DNA of 64,000 nt from Haemophilus parahaemolyticus (GCF_002015035.1 NZ_MUXY01000017.1:1-64000); one strand, 5' to 3'; positions 18,867 through 27,921 are shown, numbered from the stretch's first letter. Numbers and translations: made by a program. The notes: a model not told the origin generated them from the letters alone.

Positions 18867-19421
18867 TTAACGTTCCCAATGTTTGTTTTTCGGGTTTACA
18901 TATTCAACGCCTTGATCTTTATAGCCAATGCCTTCTAGTTGAAGTAAATAGCGTTTATTAGGTAAGCCACCGCCGAAGCCTGTGAGACTTTGATTTTTAC
19001 CTAGTACTCGGTGACAAGGTATAAGGATCGAAATGGGATTACGTCCAACTGCCCCACCGACAGCACGCATGGCATTTGGTTTACCTAACTGGTTAGCAAT
19101 TTCACCGTAGCTAGTAATTTTGCCGTAGGGAATTTGGCGGAGGATTTTCCAAACTGATTGCTGGAATGCCGTACCTTGCGGGGTAAGAAAATCTAAATGT
19201 TGAAAATCGAGCTTTTCGCCTTGAAAATAGCGGTCTAAAATTTCGCGTGTTTTGCAAAAGATTTCATAAACGGTACCGCTTGTATTGCTTACGGGAATGA
19301 AATTTTCAAGCTTAGTAGTAGGCTGTTCTTCGTCAAACTCAATTGCAATCAGTCCATGTTCTTTAGCAAGAAGTAATAAATTGCCAACGGGAGAGAGATA
19401 GTATTGATAGAAAATTGTCAT
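18867..19421 (-). CDS. ogt: Methylated-DNA--protein-cysteine S-methyltransferase
   Basis: This is a suicide repair enzyme that moves the alkyl group of O6-methylguanine to its own cysteine. The active site ILIPCHRVLG is at about residue 140, preceded by the helix-turn-helix segment and GKITSYGEIANQLG. The 184 residues with a short N-terminal domain fit the Ogt/MGMT type and lack the Ada sensor domain. It ends next to the trpE operator region and stands alone. Confidence 0.94.
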   Translation of the reverse strand: MTIFYQYYLSPVGNLLLLAKEHGLIAIEFDEEQPTTKLENFIPVSNTSGTVYEIFCKTREILDRYFQGEKLDFQHLDFLTPQGTAFQQSVWKILRQIPYGKITSYGEIANQLGKPNAMRAVGGAVGRNPISILIPCHRVLGKNQSLTGFGGGLPNKRYLLQLEGIGYKDQGVEYVNPKNKHWER

Positions 19422-19496
19422 AAAAAAGTGAGATAAAATAAAAGGCGTGTAAATAATCTACACGCCCTGGCTTCATAATTCTATGCTAAGTTAGGG

Positions 19497-20885
19497 TTAG
19501 AATTTGTAGTTTAAGTTTAAGCCGTAGAGGTTCGCTTTTGAAGTAACTTCAAATTGACCTGATTGACCTTCTCTGAAACCGTGTTTTTTACCACGTAGGT
19601 GAGCATAGCCGAAGTCAGCTGCTAAATTTGGAGTGAAGCGGTAAGTTGCCCCCACGCTATACCACATACGGTCTGTATCTGGGATAGAGATTGATGGGTG
19701 AGTTTTGCTTGCATTTTTATCGTAAGCAATACCACTTCTTACGGTTAATTTTTCGTTAATATCATAAGAAACACCAAGTGCATAGCGTGAAGAATTGCTA
19801 AATTCTTCTGTTTTATGGAATAAAGTGTTACCGCTTGAACCGTATGCGGTTAAGCTTTTTAAGCGTTCCCATTCAGTATATTTATAGCTATATTGAACTG
19901 CGAATTTGTCGGTTAATTTGTGGAAACCCGAGAATTCCCAATAAGCAGGTAGGTTAAGAGTCAAACGACCAGGAACGTTTGAGCCACCAGTCGCTTCGCT
20001 AATTGGTAAAGTTACTCCTCTTGCAGCTAATTGCTGAATAAGTGCATTATAAGCCGTTGGGAATGCGTTTGAGTATTCACCTTTGAATTTAACATCAACA
20101 GCTGAGTGATACGCTAAACCCCAACGGTGGTTTTCATTGAGTTTATAAGCTAAACCTGCGTTCCAACCTAAGCTCCACTCGTCACCTTTGATTTTAGATA
20201 CTGAGGTGTGATTTGGCATTGTTGCTAATTGGCGTGCAACTGCGGCTAATTGCGTCGCTTGAGCAGTTTGACCAGCCGCTGCTGCTTGTGCTGCTCGGGT
20301 GGCTAATTGTTGAGCAATTGCTTTACCGCCCACACCTAAATGGCGTTGAATTTCAGCATCTGAATAGATTGCATTTAAGCCCACACCAGCACTGAAGCCG
20401 TAGCCTAAATCATAAGCACCGCTTAAGTTGAAGTTTAATGCCGTTAATTCAGTTTTACCGCCATATACGCCTGCCGCATAGTCTTCACCATATTCTGATT
20501 TTAAACCGTAGTTAACATTTAACCCGCCACCTAATGCAAAGCGATCTGTGATTGGGGCAACGAAATACATATTAGGTACAACTGCTGTTGGAATGACGTT
20601 TTTGTGTGAAGCATTTACTTTTGTGGTTGTACCCATTGTACCTTCAACATCAACATTTGCATCGACTAAAATACCTCCGACAGAAAATTCTGCACTTTTG
20701 AATTCAGTCATTAACGCAGGGTTAGTTGCAACAACAGATGCGTTATCTGCCACAGCAGCAGCCCCAGCATAAGCTGTACCTAAGCCTGATGTTGAAACTT
20801 CTGCTAATTGGAATGCCGCCGCATTTGCTCCACCTGCTACTAATGTTAATGCTGATGCAAGCAATGTTTTAGAAAATCGAGACAT
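19497..20885 (-). CDS. FadL/OmpP1/TodX-family outer membrane transporter
   Basis: This family forms 14-stranded outer membrane barrels that take up long-chain fatty acids or other hydrophobic compounds. The signal peptide (SRFSKTLLASALTLVAGGANA) is followed by the family's N-terminal AAFQLAEVSTSGLGTAYAGAAA hatch. The protein ends NLYGLNLNYKF, with a C-terminal Phe as expected for BAM substrates. An unusual Ala/Gln-rich insertion of about 45 residues (around 20210-20345) interrupts the middle of the barrel, probably as an external loop or hatch extension. 462 residues. Substrate is unknown; H. influenzae OmpP1 is the closest kind. Confidence 0.93.
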   Translation of the reverse strand: MSRFSKTLLASALTLVAGGANAAAFQLAEVSTSGLGTAYAGAAAVADNASVVATNPALMTEFKSAEFSVGGILVDANVDVEGTMGTTTKVNASHKNVIPTAVVPNMYFVAPITDRFALGGGLNVNYGLKSEYGEDYAAGVYGGKTELTALNFNLSGAYDLGYGFSAGVGLNAIYSDAEIQRHLGVGGKAIAQQLATRAAQAAAAGQTAQATQLAAVARQLATMPNHTSVSKIKGDEWSLGWNAGLAYKLNENHRWGLAYHSAVDVKFKGEYSNAFPTAYNALIQQLAARGVTLPISEATGGSNVPGRLTLNLPAYWEFSGFHKLTDKFAVQYSYKYTEWERLKSLTAYGSSGNTLFHKTEEFSNSSRYALGVSYDINEKLTVRSGIAYDKNASKTHPSISIPDTDRMWYSVGATYRFTPNLAADFGYAHLRGKKHGFREGQSGQFEVTSKANLYGLNLNYKF

Positions 20886-21138
20886 GAACTATCCTTTAAT
20901 AATAAGTAAGAAATAATGATGAATAAGTAAAAAACGGGGAAATTCTACGAAGTGAAATGGTTGATTGCAACTCCAAAAAGGAAATAAAGCAAGTGTTCCG
21001 ACCAGTTGCAAGGGAACTTTTGCCTACTTTTCTATTTCGTTTTAAGTTTAAATTTGCCTTCAAAACCTCTATAATAGTAGGGAAATTCCTTATCATTTGG
21101 TGAAACCTTTTAAAATGATAAGTTTAAATCAGTTCAAT

Positions 21139-21171
21139 ATACTTGACTAAAATAGTCAACTCCATCAAAAT
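21139..21171 (+). promoter_or_regulatory. iscR promoter with IscR type 1 binding site
   Basis: The palindrome TTGACTA-AAA-TAGTCAA (21143-21159), preceded by ATAC, matches the type 1 site bound by 2Fe-2S IscR. It overlaps a promoter with -35 TTGACT (21143-21148), a 17-base spacer and -10 CAAAAT (21166-21171). This is the same autorepression layout as in E. coli, where holo-IscR lowers isc transcription when clusters are plentiful. Confidence 0.85.
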
Positions 21172-21180
21172 TCAGACACT

Positions 21181-21202
21181 TCCAATCTTTGATTGGATTT
21201 TT
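21181..21202 (+). terminator. Terminator-like hairpin in the iscR leader
   Basis: A perfect 7-bp stem TCCAATC/GATTGGA with a TTT loop is followed directly by TTTTT, 20 bases before the iscR start codon and downstream of its promoter. It is short, so termination would be partial. It could act as an attenuator or simply shape the leader. Confidence 0.4.
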
Positions 21203-21222
21203 AATTAAATGAGGGCGAATTT

Positions 21223-21675
21223 ATGAGATTAACGTCAAGAGGGCGTTATGCGGTGACGGCAATTTTAGATATTGCCATTCACGGTAAAAAAGAGCCTGTC
21301 AGTCTTGCGGATATTGCAGATCGTCAAGCTATCTCACTTTCTTATTTAGAACAGCTTTTTGCACAGCTTCGTCGTGAAGGTATTGTGTATAGCGTACGTG
21401 GACCAGGTGGCGGTTATAAGCTCGAAAAAGAGCCGAAGGAGATTACTGTTGGGATGATTATTGCGGCAGTGAACGAAAATGTGGACGTGACTAAATGTAA
21501 GGGAAGTGGTAATTGCCGTAACGATTCTCGCTGCTTAACTCATACGCTTTGGGAACGTTTAGAAGATCAAATCGGACAGTTCTTAAACACCGTGTCGCTT
21601 GACGATTTAGTTCAAGAAAATGCGGATCACGATTGTGGTAAGTCTCATTGCCACGAGCATCCGCATCAGCACTAA
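21223..21675 (+). CDS. iscR: Fe-S cluster-sensing transcription regulator IscR
   Basis: IscR is an Rrf2-family repressor that holds a 2Fe-2S cluster and controls isc and other genes. The winged helix occupies about residues 1-70. The cluster ligands Cys92, Cys98, Cys104 and His107 are all present at the E. coli positions ([16 protein letters not shown]). 150 residues, with a His-rich C-terminus. It is the first gene of the isc operon, behind its own binding site, with a reversed USS core between it and iscS. Confidence 0.97.
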   Translation: MRLTSRGRYAVTAILDIAIHGKKEPVSLADIADRQAISLSYLEQLFAQLRREGIVYSVRGPGGGYKLEKEPKEITVGMIIAAVNENVDVTKCKGSGNCRNDSRCLTHTLWERLEDQIGQFLNTVSLDDLVQENADHDCGKSHCHEHPHQH

Positions 21676-21736
21676 AATATAAGCAAAGATTTCATTAAAA
21701 ATAACCGCTTGTAGCGAGTTAGGAGTAACTTAAAAA

Positions 21737-22963
21737 ATGTCAGTAAAATTACCTATTTACTTAGATTATGCGGCAACTACGCCAATGGACGAACGCGTAG
21801 CCCAAAAAATGATGCAATATATGACCAAAGATGGCATCTTTGGTAACCCTGCTTCACGTTCACATAAATTTGGCTGGGAAGCAGAAGAAGCGGTTGATGT
21901 TGCACGTAACCAAATCGCAGACTTAATCGGTGCTGATGCACGCGAAATCGTGTTCACTTCAGGTGCAACCGAGTCAGATAACCTTGCAATCAAAGGTGCA
22001 GCACACTTCTACCAAACTAAAGGTAAACACATCATCACCGTGAAAACCGAACACAAGGCGGTGTTAGATACTTGCCGTCAGTTAGAGCGCGAAGGCTTTG
22101 AAGTGACTTACTTAGACCCAGAAGAAGATGGCTTGCTCGATTTAGAAAAATTCAAAGCAGCTATTCGTCCAGATACTATCTTGGTTTCTGTTATGCACGT
22201 GAATAACGAAATGGGTGTGATTCAAGACATCGCGGCAATCGGTGAAATCTGCCGTGCTAACAAAATCATTTTCCACGTTGATGCAACGCAATCTGTGGGT
22301 AAAGTGCCAGTAAATGTTCACGAATTAAAAGTAGATTTAATGTCATTTTCAAGCCACAAATTATACGGACCAAAAGGTATCGGCGGTTTATACGTTTGCC
22401 GTAAACCACGCGTGCGTTTAGAAGCGATTATTCACGGTGGTGGTCACGAGCGTGGTATGCGTTCAGGTACATTACCAGTTCATCAAATTGTGGGGATGGG
22501 TGAAGCGTATCGTATCGCAAAAGAAGAGATGACCGAAGAAATGGCACGCTTAACTAAGTTACGTGACCGCCTATATAACGGCTTCAAAGATATTGAAGAA
22601 GTGTATGTAAACGGCTCAATGGAACCAGGTAAACGTGTAGGCTCAAACTTAAACATTAGCTTCAACTTCGTAGAAGGTGAGTCATTAATGATGGCATTAC
22701 GCGACATTGCAGTTTCATCTGGTTCAGCTTGTACTTCTGCAAGTTTAGAACCTTCTTATGTGTTACGTGCTATCGGTCGTGATGATGAATTAGCTCACAG
22801 CTCAATTCGCTTCACATTAGGTCGTTGGACAACGGAAGAAGAAATTGACTACACTATCGAATTAGTGAAAAAAGCGATTGTGAAATTACGTGATCTTTCT
22901 CCACTTTGGGAAATGTTCAAAGAAGGCGTAGATTTAAGCAAAATTGAGTGGAATCACCACTAA
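21737..22963 (+). CDS. iscS: Cysteine desulfurase
   Basis: IscS is the pyridoxal-phosphate enzyme that takes sulfur from cysteine for Fe-S clusters and thiolated tRNAs. The PLP lysine lies in [12 protein letters not shown] (about residue 207) and the persulfide cysteine in [10 protein letters not shown] (about residue 331). The C-terminal [18 protein letters not shown] segment that docks IscU and other partners is kept. 408 residues, four more than E. coli. Good conservation and codon use suggest high expression. Confidence 0.98.
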   Translation: MSVKLPIYLDYAATTPMDERVAQKMMQYMTKDGIFGNPASRSHKFGWEAEEAVDVARNQIADLIGADAREIVFTSGATESDNLAIKGAAHFYQTKGKHIITVKTEHKAVLDTCRQLEREGFEVTYLDPEEDGLLDLEKFKAAIRPDTILVSVMHVNNEMGVIQDIAAIGEICRANKIIFHVDATQSVGKVPVNVHELKVDLMSFSSHKLYGPKGIGGLYVCRKPRVRLEAIIHGGGHERGMRSGTLPVHQIVGMGEAYRIAKEEMTEEMARLTKLRDRLYNGFKDIEEVYVNGSMEPGKRVGSNLNISFNFVEGESLMMALRDIAVSSGSACTSASLEPSYVLRAIGRDDELAHSSIRFTLGRWTTEEEIDYTIELVKKAIVKLRDLSPLWEMFKEGVDLSKIEWNHH

Positions 22964-22973
22964 TAAGATTAAC

Positions 22974-22996
22974 CTCCCTCTTTACTAAAGAGGGAG
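22974..22996. repeat. Perfect hairpin between iscS and iscU
   Basis: A 10-bp perfect stem CTCCCTCTTT/AAAGAGGGAG with an ACT loop lies 10 bases after the iscS stop and 22 before iscU. It has no T-run, so it is not a terminator. Similar sequences occur at about 32740-32764 and 63914-63934, so it belongs to a dispersed family. It may set an mRNA processing or stability boundary in the operon. Confidence 0.7.
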
Positions 22997-23018
22997 ATAA
23001 AATAGAAGGAACAATGAA

Positions 23019-23402
23019 ATGGCATACAGTGAAAAAGTAATCGACCACTACGAAAATCCACGTAACGTAGGTACATTCGACAAAGAAGCATCAGACATCG
23101 GTACTGGTATGGTGGGTGCACCTGCGTGTGGTGACATCTTACGCTTACAAATCAAAGTAAACGATGCTGGCATTATCGAAGATGCACGCTTTAAAGCCTA
23201 CGGTTGTGGTTCTGCAATCGCTTCAAGCTCACTGATTACTGAATGGGTAAAAGGTAAATCTTTAGAAGAAGCGGGTGCAATTAAAAATAGCGACATCGCA
23301 GAAGAGTTAGAATTACCGCCTGTGAAAGTTCACTGCTCAATTCTTGCAGAAGATGCAATCAAAGCAGCAATCGCAGATTACAAAGAAAAACAAGGTAAAT
23401 AA
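23019..23402 (+). CDS. iscU: Fe-S cluster assembly scaffold IscU
   Basis: IscU is the scaffold on which the cluster is built before transfer. The three ligand cysteines are in APACGD (about residue 37), GCGSAI (about 63) and HCSIL (about 106). The LPPVK motif recognised by HscA is at about residues 99-103. 127 residues, the usual size. It follows iscS after a 55-base gap holding a hairpin, and precedes a USS-pair hairpin before iscA. Confidence 0.98.
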   Translation: MAYSEKVIDHYENPRNVGTFDKEASDIGTGMVGAPACGDILRLQIKVNDAGIIEDARFKAYGCGSAIASSSLITEWVKGKSLEEAGAIKNSDIAEELELPPVKVHCSILAEDAIKAAIADYKEKQGK

Positions 23403-23406
23403 TTTA

Positions 23407-23452
23407 ACAAGCGGTTGATTTTGCAAAAATTTTGCGAATTAAGACCGCTTGT
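23407..23452. repeat. Inverted USS pair between iscU and iscA
   Basis: ACAAGCGGT (23407-23415) and its complement ACCGCTTGT (23444-23452) face each other across 28 bases that include the TTTGCAAAAATTTTGC tail typical of uptake signals. Inside an operon it may cause partial termination or simply be a USS. Confidence 0.7.
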
Positions 23453-23484
23453 ATTTTGTAGCTTGTCGACACACGCCTTTCATA

Positions 23485-23509
23485 CGTGAAACGATGTTTC
23501 ACACACTAC
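23485..23509. repeat. TGTGTGAA-type hairpin element upstream of iscA
   Basis: The segment contains GTGAAAC/GTTTCAC arms and, read on the minus strand, begins GTAGTGTGTGAAAC. It shares the GTAG...TGTGTGAA...TTCACG pattern with elements at 55285-55310 and 62229-62325. Confidence 0.5.
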
Positions 23510-23561
23510 AATGTTTCGTAAAATATGATTTTCTTCATTTAAGATATTAGGAATATATATT

Positions 23562-23885
23562 ATGGCAATTACATTAACAGAAACCGCCGCAAACCGCGTG
23601 CGTACTTTCCTTGAAAATCGTGGTAAAGGCATTGGTTTACGCTTAGGCGTGAAAACCTCGGGCTGTTCAGGATTGGCGTATGTGTTGGAATTCGTTGATG
23701 TATTAAATGAAGACGATCAAATATTCGAGCAACACGGTGTAAAAGTGATTGTGGACGAAAAAAGCCTCACTTACCTTGATGGCACGGAGTTAGATTTTGT
23801 GAAAGAAGGCTTAAATGAAGGCTTTAAATACAGCAACCCAAATGTAAAAAATGAATGCGGTTGTGGTGAGAGTTTTAATGTTTAG
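23562..23885 (+). CDS. iscA: A-type Fe-S carrier IscA
   Basis: IscA carries assembled clusters to target proteins, mainly under aerobic conditions. The three ligand cysteines are at TSGCSGLAY (about residue 35) and ECGCGESF (about 99 and 101). 107 residues, as expected. It sits 159 bases after iscU, a wide gap for this operon, filled by a USS pair and a hairpin repeat. It lies six bases before hscB. Confidence 0.97.
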   Translation: MAITLTETAANRVRTFLENRGKGIGLRLGVKTSGCSGLAYVLEFVDVLNEDDQIFEQHGVKVIVDEKSLTYLDGTELDFVKEGLNEGFKYSNPNVKNECGCGESFNV

Positions 23886-23891
23886 GAGGCT

Positions 23892-24416
23892 ATGATGACT
23901 AACGCCTTTTCCCTTTTCGGTTTGCCTGTGCAATTTCAGGTAGATCAAACCGCACTTTCGGCACGTTATTTAGAGCTACAAAAAGAGCTTCACCCAGATA
24001 ATTACGCAAGTAGCTCTACAGCCGAGCAACGTATTGCAATTGAAAAATCAGCTGATGTAAACCAAGCATTAAATGTGCTGAAAGATCCAATTTTGCGTGC
24101 CGAAGAGATTATTAAGATTGAAACGGGGGTAGAGAAAAACCTCGAAGAAAAAAGTATGCGAGATGTTGAATTCTTGATGCAACAGATGGAATGGCATGAA
24201 ACTCTTGAAAGCATTGAACATAAAAAAGATGAAGAGGCTTTAACCCACTTTCTAAAACAGATCAAAGCCGAGCAGAAAAAAGTTTTAATCGAATTAGAAG
24301 AAACGCTAAATCAAAAAAATTGGCAGCAGGCAAACGCATTAACAGATCGTTTGCGTTATTTTAAAAAGCTGATTATTCAGATTGAGAAGGTTGAAGAGCA
24401 GTTTTTTGAAATTTAA
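23892..24416 (+). CDS. hscB: Fe-S co-chaperone HscB (J-domain)
   Basis: HscB is the J-type co-chaperone that brings IscU to HscA and stimulates its ATPase. The HPD motif is in ELHPDNYA at about residues 35-42, within the N-terminal J domain. The C-terminal helical bundle (about residues 80-174) binds IscU. Start is ATG 23892 or 23895; TTTAGGAGGC precedes both. 174 residues, normal length. A 70-bp hairpin element and a DUF2625 gene separate it from hscA. Confidence 0.96.
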   Translation: MMTNAFSLFGLPVQFQVDQTALSARYLELQKELHPDNYASSSTAEQRIAIEKSADVNQALNVLKDPILRAEEIIKIETGVEKNLEEKSMRDVEFLMQQMEWHETLESIEHKKDEEALTHFLKQIKAEQKKVLIELEETLNQKNWQQANALTDRLRYFKKLIIQIEKVEEQFFEI

Positions 24417-24422
24417 TTTTGC

Positions 24423-24492
24423 GTAGGGGCGGGGTTTATCCCCGCCCAGTATGATATTGAATTTATAGGGCGGGGATAAATCCCGCCCCTAC
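24423..24492. repeat. 70-bp GTAGGGGCG inverted-repeat element (MITE-like)
   Basis: Arms of 25 bp (24423-24447 and 24468-24492) are inverted copies of each other with a single mismatch, around a 20-base centre. Each arm is itself a hairpin (GGGGCGGGGTTTATCCCCGCCC). The left arm recurs exactly at 38424-38448. It sits in the isc operon between hscB and the DUF2625 gene, and has no coding capacity or terminator T-run. Confidence 0.85.
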
Positions 24493-24535
24493 GGTTAGCC
24501 TTATCAAGCGATCGATTTTTAGAGATATTTTACTG

Positions 24536-25168
24536 ATGAAAACCCTAGAAGAATTATTAGATAAAAATTCAGCGTGGTTGATTTTGCGTGATTGGTTTAC
24601 TCAAGCAAAAAATCACTACGAAATTTTAGCTAGCTACTCTGAAGATGCAGCTGCTGCATTAGTTGGAATGCAACTACCGACCCGTTCACCGCTTGGTGCG
24701 ATTGTGTATGAAACAGGTGGTGTGTTAATCGATCACGGTTGGTTGCGCATTTTAGGTTCTGGCAACGAAAAATTACCTCGTGGTTTATTTGATTGGAACT
24801 TTGGTAAAACTTTCAAACAATCGGGCGAGCAACCCGGTTACTTATTAGTAGCAGATGATGCAATGGGTGGTTACTTTGCTATTAACGCAGGCAGTTTAGG
24901 CGACAAAATTGGGCAAGTGTATTATCATCATCCGAAAAAGAAAACGTGGGAACTGTTGAACTTAGGCTATTCTGAATTTTTAGGCTGGGCATTATCAGGC
25001 GATTTAAACGATTTCTACCAAGATTTACGTTGGGATAATTGGCAAAATGATATTAAAGAACTGCAAGGTCATCAAGTGTTAGAGCTTGAAAGCAAAATCG
25101 CTGTGCCTGTAGAACGCCACTATCAAGGTGTGTTTGCTCCTGAAAATATGGGTTACTCAGTAGCCTAA
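24536..25168 (+). CDS. DUF2625 family protein inside the isc operon
   Basis: It is recognised by the segment TRSPLGAIVYETGGVLIDHGWLRILGSG split across residues 50-75, which is characteristic of DUF2625. 210 residues, soluble, no signal peptide, rich in Gly and Trp. Function is unknown. It lies between hscB and hscA in the same direction, 36 bases before hscA. Most isc operons in enteric bacteria have hscB directly followed by hscA, so this is an insertion. A role in cluster assembly is only a guess from location. Confidence 0.8.
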   Translation: MKTLEELLDKNSAWLILRDWFTQAKNHYEILASYSEDAAAALVGMQLPTRSPLGAIVYETGGVLIDHGWLRILGSGNEKLPRGLFDWNFGKTFKQSGEQPGYLLVADDAMGGYFAINAGSLGDKIGQVYYHHPKKKTWELLNLGYSEFLGWALSGDLNDFYQDLRWDNWQNDIKELQGHQVLELESKIAVPVERHYQGVFAPENMGYSVA

Positions 25169-25203
25169 AATAAATTAAAACAAAAAATAGAGAAGAGATA
25201 ATA

Positions 25204-27057
25204 ATGGCATTACTTCAAATCGCTGAACCAGGGCAAACTGCCGCACCGCACCAAGCACGTTTGGCGGTGGGGATTGATCTTGGGACAACGAATTCATTGG
25301 TTGCAACTGTGCAAAGTGGCACGGCAACCGTGTTATTAGATGAAAAAGAGCGAGCGTTAGTGCCGTCGGTGGTGCATTACACGGAAAACGATAAAACCGT
25401 GGGTGTGGAAGGTTTTGCGTTTGCAGCAGTTGATCCGCAAAACACCGTGATTTCAGCCAAACGCTTAATTGGGCGTTCGCTTGCCGATGTGCAGACCCGC
25501 TACCCAGATTTACCGTATCAATTTGTGGCAAGTGATAACGGCTTACCGTTAATCCAAACTAAACAAGGCAATAAAAGCCCTGTGGAAGTATCAGCAGATA
25601 TTTTGGCACACTTAAACCGCTTTGCTGAACAACGCCTAGCGGGCGAATTATCGGGCGTAGTCATTACCGTGCCTGCTTATTTTGATGATGCTCAACGTCA
25701 AAGCACCAAAGATGCAGCACGTTTAGCAGGTTTGAATGTATTGCGTTTATTAAATGAGCCAACTGCAGCAGCGATTGCTTACGGCTTAGATAGTGGACAA
25801 GAAGGCATTATTGCGGTTTACGATTTAGGTGGCGGCACATTCGATATTTCGATTTTGCGTTTAAGTCGAGGTGTGTTTGAAGTATTGGCAACAGGTGGTG
25901 ACACCGCATTAGGTGGCGATGACTTCGACCTCTTATTAGCAAACTGGATTGCTGAACAAGCAGGCGTGCAACCACAAAATGCAAATGAGCAACGTGAGTT
26001 ATTGACCCTTGCAACAAAAACCAAAATTGCCCTTTCACAAGCGGTCGAAACTGAAGTGAAATTTGCAAATTGGACAGGCACGGTCAGCCGTTCGCAATTT
26101 AACGAGTTAATTCAACCACTTGTTAAACGTTCGTTAATGACCTGCCGCCGAGCGTTGAAAGATGCAGGCGTGGAAGGCGAAGAGATCCGCGAAGTCGTTA
26201 TGGTTGGCGGTTCAACTCGCGTACCATTTGTGCGTGAACAAGTGGGTGAGTTCTTCGGTAAAACGCCATTAACGTCTATTGATCCAGATAAAGTGGTTGC
26301 CCTTGGTGCAGCCATTCAAGCGGATATTTTGGTCGGCAATAAGCCTGATGCGGATATGTTATTGTTAGACGTTGTGCCGCTTTCGCTTGGTATTGAAACG
26401 ATGGGCGGTTTGGTGGAAAAAATCATTCCACGCAATACCACTATTCCTGTGGCACGAGCCCAAGAGTTTACTACCGCTAAAGATGGGCAAACAGCGATGT
26501 CGGTTCATGTTCTGCAAGGCGAGCGTGAATTGGTAGAAGATTGCCGTTCACTTGGTCGTTTTACCTTACGTGGCATTCCACCGATGGTAGCAGGTGCGGC
26601 AACTATTCGCGTGACTTATCAAGTCGATGCTGATGGTTTGTTGAGCGTAACAGCAATGGAAAAATCCACTAAAGTGCAGGCTTCGATTCAGATCAAGCCA
26701 TCTTATGGCTTAACCGATGAAGAAGTGACCCAGATGATCAAGTCTTCAATGGCAAATGCTAAAGAAGATATGGAAGCCCGCCAACTGGCGGAACAGCGTG
26801 TGGAAGCGGATCGCGTGATTGATACCGTGATTTCAGCTCTCCAAGAAGATGGGGCGGAAGTACTTTCCATTGAAGAATTTAAAGCCATTGAAGCGGAAAT
26901 TCAAAAGTTGATTGATTTAAAACAAGGTTCAGATAGAGCAGCGATTGCCCAAGGGATTAAAGAGCTTGACCATGCTACCCAAGCATTCGCAGCAAAACGA
27001 ATGAATTTATCAATTCAAAAAGCATTAGCGGGTAAAGCCGTTGATGAGATTATTTAA
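25204..27057 (+). CDS. hscA: Fe-S chaperone HscA (Hsp70 class)
   Basis: HscA is the specialised Hsp70 that binds the LPPVK motif of IscU and drives cluster transfer. The ATPase domain has [12 protein letters not shown] (about residue 24), [14 protein letters not shown] and [13 protein letters not shown]. The substrate domain begins about residue 385. 617 residues, the normal length. It lies 36 bases after the DUF2625 gene and 12 before fdx. Confidence 0.98.
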   Translation: MALLQIAEPGQTAAPHQARLAVGIDLGTTNSLVATVQSGTATVLLDEKERALVPSVVHYTENDKTVGVEGFAFAAVDPQNTVISAKRLIGRSLADVQTRYPDLPYQFVASDNGLPLIQTKQGNKSPVEVSADILAHLNRFAEQRLAGELSGVVITVPAYFDDAQRQSTKDAARLAGLNVLRLLNEPTAAAIAYGLDSGQEGIIAVYDLGGGTFDISILRLSRGVFEVLATGGDTALGGDDFDLLLANWIAEQAGVQPQNANEQRELLTLATKTKIALSQAVETEVKFANWTGTVSRSQFNELIQPLVKRSLMTCRRALKDAGVEGEEIREVVMVGGSTRVPFVREQVGEFFGKTPLTSIDPDKVVALGAAIQADILVGNKPDADMLLLDVVPLSLGIETMGGLVEKIIPRNTTIPVARAQEFTTAKDGQTAMSVHVLQGERELVEDCRSLGRFTLRGIPPMVAGAATIRVTYQVDADGLLSVTAMEKSTKVQASIQIKPSYGLTDEEVTQMIKSSMANAKEDMEARQLAEQRVEADRVIDTVISALQEDGAEVLSIEEFKAIEAEIQKLIDLKQGSDRAAIAQGIKELDHATQAFAAKRMNLSIQKALAGKAVDEII

Positions 27058-27068
27058 AAGAGGATAAT

Positions 27069-27410
27069 ATGCCAAAAGTAGTTTTTCTTCCCCATGAAGA
27101 ATTTTGCCCAGAGGGTATGGTTGTTGAAGCCAATGAAGGCGATAATTTATTAGAAGTGGCACACAATGCAGGCGTGGAAATCCACCATGCCTGTGATGGT
27201 TCTTGTGCTTGTACGACTTGCCACGTAGTGATTCGTGAAGGGTTTGATTCTTTAAACGAAAGCTCAGATCAAGAAGAAGATATGTTGGACAAAGCTTGGG
27301 GCTTAGAAATGGAAAGCCGCCTAAGTTGCCAATGTGTGATTGGTGATGAAGACTTAGTGGTCGAGATTCCAAAATATAACCTGAACCACGCAAACGAGGC
27401 TGCTCACTAA
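27069..27410 (+). CDS. fdx: ISC-type 2Fe-2S ferredoxin
   Basis: This small electron carrier supplies electrons for cluster assembly. The cysteine ligands are seen in [11 protein letters not shown] (around residues 42-51) and LSCQC (about 87). 113 residues, adrenodoxin type. Its stop overlaps the iscX start (TAATG at 27408-27412), so the two are translationally coupled. Confidence 0.97.
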   Translation: MPKVVFLPHEEFCPEGMVVEANEGDNLLEVAHNAGVEIHHACDGSCACTTCHVVIREGFDSLNESSDQEEDMLDKAWGLEMESRLSCQCVIGDEDLVVEIPKYNLNHANEAAH

Positions 27411-27604
27411 TGAAATGGACTGATGTACAAGATATTGCGTGGGCGTTGTACGATCGCGATCCTGATTTAAACCCAGTAACCGTGCGTTTTACCGATATGC
27501 ACCAATGGATCTGCGAATTAGAAGAGTTTGATGACGATCCTGAAGGTTCTAACGAATCAATCCTTGAGGCGATTTTGCTGAAGTGGATTGAAGAGTATGA
27601 ATAG
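27410..27604 (+). CDS. iscX: IscX, Fe-S assembly accessory protein
   Basis: IscX is a small acidic protein that binds IscS and iron and tunes cluster assembly. It matches the family from [20 protein letters not shown] to the final acidic stretch. 64 residues. It is the last gene of the isc operon, overlapping fdx at its start and followed by a clear terminator. Confidence 0.96.
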   Translation: MKWTDVQDIAWALYDRDPDLNPVTVRFTDMHQWICELEEFDDDPEGSNESILEAILLKWIEEYE

Positions 27605-27609
27605 ATAAG

Positions 27610-27646
27610 AAAAATGCTTTTACTAAATGGTAAAAGCATTTTTTTA
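27610..27646 (+). terminator. isc operon terminator
   Basis: An 11-bp stem AATGCTTTTAC/GTAAAAGCATT with a short loop is followed by a run of T's, directly after the iscX stop. Confidence 0.92.
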
Positions 27647-27844
27647 TAGCAATAGTAGGCAAAAGAGTTGGTTTTTTGGACTAACTTTAATTGATCATTT
27701 CGCTGTTTAAATCAGCCTGCTAGCCTATTTGCCGTATATTTCTATTACGCTCTTCTTGTATAGGTATGGAATAACATTAACTAACGAACCACAAGGAATT
27801 ATGGTAAGAATAGAAAGAGTGCGGAAGAGAAGAAAAATTTGAAT

Positions 27845-27921
27845 TGGTCCCCCCTACCGGACTTGAACCAGTGACCAAGCGATTATGAGTCGCCTGCTCT
27901 AACCGACTGAGCTAAGGGGGG
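27845..27921 (-). tRNA. tRNA with CAU anticodon, probably tRNA-Ile2 (lysidine type)
   Basis: The 77-base gene has a seven-pair acceptor stem (CCCCCCT/AGGGGGG), a T-loop GTTCAAGTC and an encoded 3' CCA. The anticodon arm GGCGA-CTCATAA-TCGCT is the same as in E. coli tRNA-Ile2, and C4-G69 and C5-G68, known TilS determinants, are present. CAU would be changed to lysidine-AU to read AUA. Elongator tRNA-Met is the alternative, but its anticodon stem differs. A candidate promoter on the minus strand has -10 TATAAT (27942-27937) and a weak -35 TAGACG (27965-27960). Confidence 0.85.

Larger units (their letters stand above)
20886..21222. other. Divergent control region between the FadL-family gene and iscR
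   Basis: It holds the IscR-type palindrome and iscR promoter (21139-21171) and a terminator-like hairpin in the iscR leader (21181-21202). The promoter of the FadL-family gene should lie on the minus strand between 20900 and 21100. I found no gene here. Confidence 0.55.

Noticed and set aside
27845..27921. Elongator tRNA-Met
   Set aside because: The anticodon arm and acceptor C4-G69/C5-G68 pairs fit tRNA-Ile2; kept only as an alternative.
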